A DNA stretch of 44,374 nt from an uncultured Bacilli bacterium (lineage in GTDB: Bacteria; Bacillota_I; Bacilli_A; RF39; UBA660), in contig CAKONF010000007.1 in NCBI GenBank assembly GCA_934097015.1, positions 1 through 44,374 on the forward strand, written 5' to 3'. The notes below the pieces were generated by a model that ran no database searches, was not told where the DNA came from, and saw nothing but the letters and a program-made list of their open reading frames with translations. The position numbers and the translations under genes were made by a program. Of the stretch, positions 42,983 through 44,374 are shown one piece after another. The stretch's first letter is position 1. Each line of letters starts with the position of its first letter.

Positions 42983-44374
42983 TTAACTAGAAAGTTTAAC
43001 TGTATATGGATTTGATTTTGTTCCATCCCCTCCATTTATCAATAAATCAGCCTTTAAATTGATACTAGGTCGGAAATTTTGAGAATAATATGTTGTAACT
43101 GATAGTAAATTCAAAGAATAGAATACATACGAACTTGAGTACGGAGTCATAAGCCACCAAGCAGGAGATTTATATAAATAATATGATCTATTATCTTGAC
43201 CGTATTTATATGCTCCCGCATAGGCAACTTCATCTGCTGAGAGTAATCCTATTGGATATGTTAAATCTCCATTTGTTTTATTCCCATTTAATAATGTTGT
43301 TTCATTTACTGTAAACCTTGAATATGTATCTTTTGCATTTTCTGCACATTTGAATGTTGGTTTTGATGTTGTGATACTTGTTGTTCCTGTACTATATTGT
43401 AATCTTTCGACTGATGAATAATATGTTTTTTCTGTTCCATAACCTAATGCAGTATTCCCAGAACCTATAGTACTTGATGCTAAAGTTTTATCATTGCAGA
43501 ATAATGTATCCGCTAAATAATTTACATTATTTGTATCTACTATATTTGTTTTATACCAATTTTCAAGTGTTAATTTTCCATTACTGCTAACTACATTTAC
43601 ATGTGTTGCATCATATGGTGTTGGTGCCCATTTTCCTCCATTTGCAACACATGTTTCTTCTGTTGTATTTGTTGTATCTACTTTTGCTTTTTTATTTGTA
43701 CTATCATATACTACACATTGATTTACATTTTCTTCAGTTTGTCCTGTCATTCCATACATATATCCAATATAGGCATGATCTTGATATAACTGTAAATCAT
43801 CTGGTCCATTCACTTTTCCATTAAAAGTAGCTGAATCTGTAGCGACATCTAGTATAAGCCTTACACTACCATCACCATTTATTCTGACTATTCTCCATGT
43901 TTTATCTGCAAATGATACATAATTATCTATTACATTTCCTCTAAAATAATAACTTGTTCCATAATCATCTGGTGCATTATTTAATACTCGTTCATTTTCT
44001 CCTGATATTGATGTAAATTCTGTCACTTTTGTTCCAAATGTTGTTCTTGTTGTATCACTTTCTTCACTTGCAGTTTTTGCACTATTTATTATTGCACTTG
44101 CAAGTGTTCCACTTCCCATTGGTCCAAATGTACTTGGATTTACTAAGTTTGCTTTTGCACTAAATTGTTTATTCATATCTATGCTTTGATCTGTTGCTGT
44201 ATCTTTATACGTAACGACTAATGTATATACTTGTACTTTATCATCTTCTATGGAATTTGTCACTAGTATTTTACCCATTGTTGGAAATATTTGTTCTTCA
44301 CTTACTCCATTACATGTTCCACTCGCTGTTCCATTTACTGTGTAATTATTTCCATCTTTTGTAATACTATATCC
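42983..44374 (-). CDS. Partial cell-surface protein with lectin-like variable C-terminus (paralogue)
   Basis: The last 463 codons are in the window; the N-terminus lies beyond 44374 and the frame is open to the edge. It has the same architecture as the protein at 2191-3945: NAPDDYGTSYYFRGNVIDNY, WRIVRINGDG, ADTLFCNDKTLAS, SADEVAYAG, then WWLMTP, a short variable segment rich in Tyr/Ser/Phe, and FRPSINLK with the GDGTKSNPYTVKL tail. The variable interval is shorter than in the 2191 paralogue and unlike it. It is a candidate additional or former DGR target, but no matching TR lies in the window. Confidence 0.75.
   Translation of the reverse strand, partial: GYSITKDGNNYTVNGTASGTCNGVSEEQIFPTMGKILVTNSIEDDKVQVYTLVVTYKDTATDQSIDMNKQFSAKANLVNPSTFGPMGSGTLASAIINSAKTASEESDTTRTTFGTKVTEFTSISGENERVLNNAPDDYGTSYYFRGNVIDNYVSFADKTWRIVRINGDGSVRLILDVATDSATFNGKVNGPDDLQLYQDHAYIGYMYGMTGQTEENVNQCVVYDSTNKKAKVDTTNTTEETCVANGGKWAPTPYDATHVNVVSSNGKLTLENWYKTNIVDTNNVNYLADTLFCNDKTLASSTIGSGNTALGYGTEKTYYSSVERLQYSTGTTSITTSKPTFKCAENAKDTYSRFTVNETTLLNGNKTNGDLTYPIGLLSADEVAYAGAYKYGQDNRSYYLYKSPAWWLMTPYSSSYVFYSLNLLSVTTYYSQNFRPSINLKADLLINGGDGTKSNPYTVKLSS

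Noticed and set aside
1..44374. CRISPR arrays, rRNA or tRNA genes
   Set aside because: No regularly spaced repeats or cloverleaf-like segments were seen in reading. A tRNAscan-SE or CRISPR finder run would settle this.

Overview
The window is a very AT-rich chromosomal segment (roughly a quarter G+C outside a few islands). It fits an uncultured gut-type low-GC Bacillota. The signs are pyruvate formate-lyase with its activase, the NifU-like/GGGtGRT pair, a class B sortase, a SpoVD/FtsI-type PBP with a PASTA domain, an FtsW/SpoVE-MraY pair, and families of surface proteins with SipW-type signal segments. TGA is used as a stop in several genes (activase/PFL overlap, 12.8-15 kb operon), so the code is standard. 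The species assignment is inference.

Layout: 1-4 kb, minus-strand surface-protein cluster (two large paralogues, a small Rossmann-like protein, a partial gene). 4-8.3 kb, heterodimeric ABC exporter with a MarR regulator, a perfect operator and a consensus promoter. 8.3-12.2 kb, an unexplained inverted-repeat element, TspO, PBP, and a broken HipA-like kinase gene. 12.3-20.1 kb, one minus-strand operon with a consensus promoter and leader hairpin: NUDIX, deoxynucleoside kinase-like, ASCH, three methyltransferases, an alanine-dehydrogenase-like enzyme, an AlkZ-like protein, a stand-alone class I aminoacyl-tRNA-synthetase-like enzyme and SpeD. It looks like an undescribed small-molecule or nucleotide pathway. 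20.1-24.9 kb, pflA/pflB and the Fe-S-scaffold-like pair. 24.9-31.8 kb, the key region. 31.8-39.1 kb, mostly membrane and regulatory genes (VanZ-RDD, PrsW, zinc-ribbon protein, HTH regulator, sortase) plus decayed genes. 39.2-44.4 kb, ftsW, mraY, pyruvate kinase and a fourth surface paralogue cut by the window edge.

The central finding is a 6.6 kb mobile element (about 25,073-31,665) carrying a complete diversity-generating retroelement (DGR) and a large serine recombinase. It splits a CotD-like spore-coat gene into two halves, which rejoin in frame at a shared ACAG core. The DGR holds a reverse transcriptase (GNMTSQ and YMDD motifs), an Avd-like four-helix protein, a MutS-domain-I-like protein, a 115 bp template repeat (TR) and a target surface protein with the matching variable repeat (VR). 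TR and VR differ at 19 positions. Seventeen of these are adenines in the TR on the coding strand, the DGR signature. The coat gene has a sigma-K/E-like promoter, so the element may behave like the skin-type elements that leave sporulation genes in the mother cell; this is inference. Three other surface proteins in the window share the target's architecture and differ most at the position equivalent to the VR.

Caveat: the avd frame has an in-frame TAA after ten codons, so the retroelement may be weakened or use an internal start.
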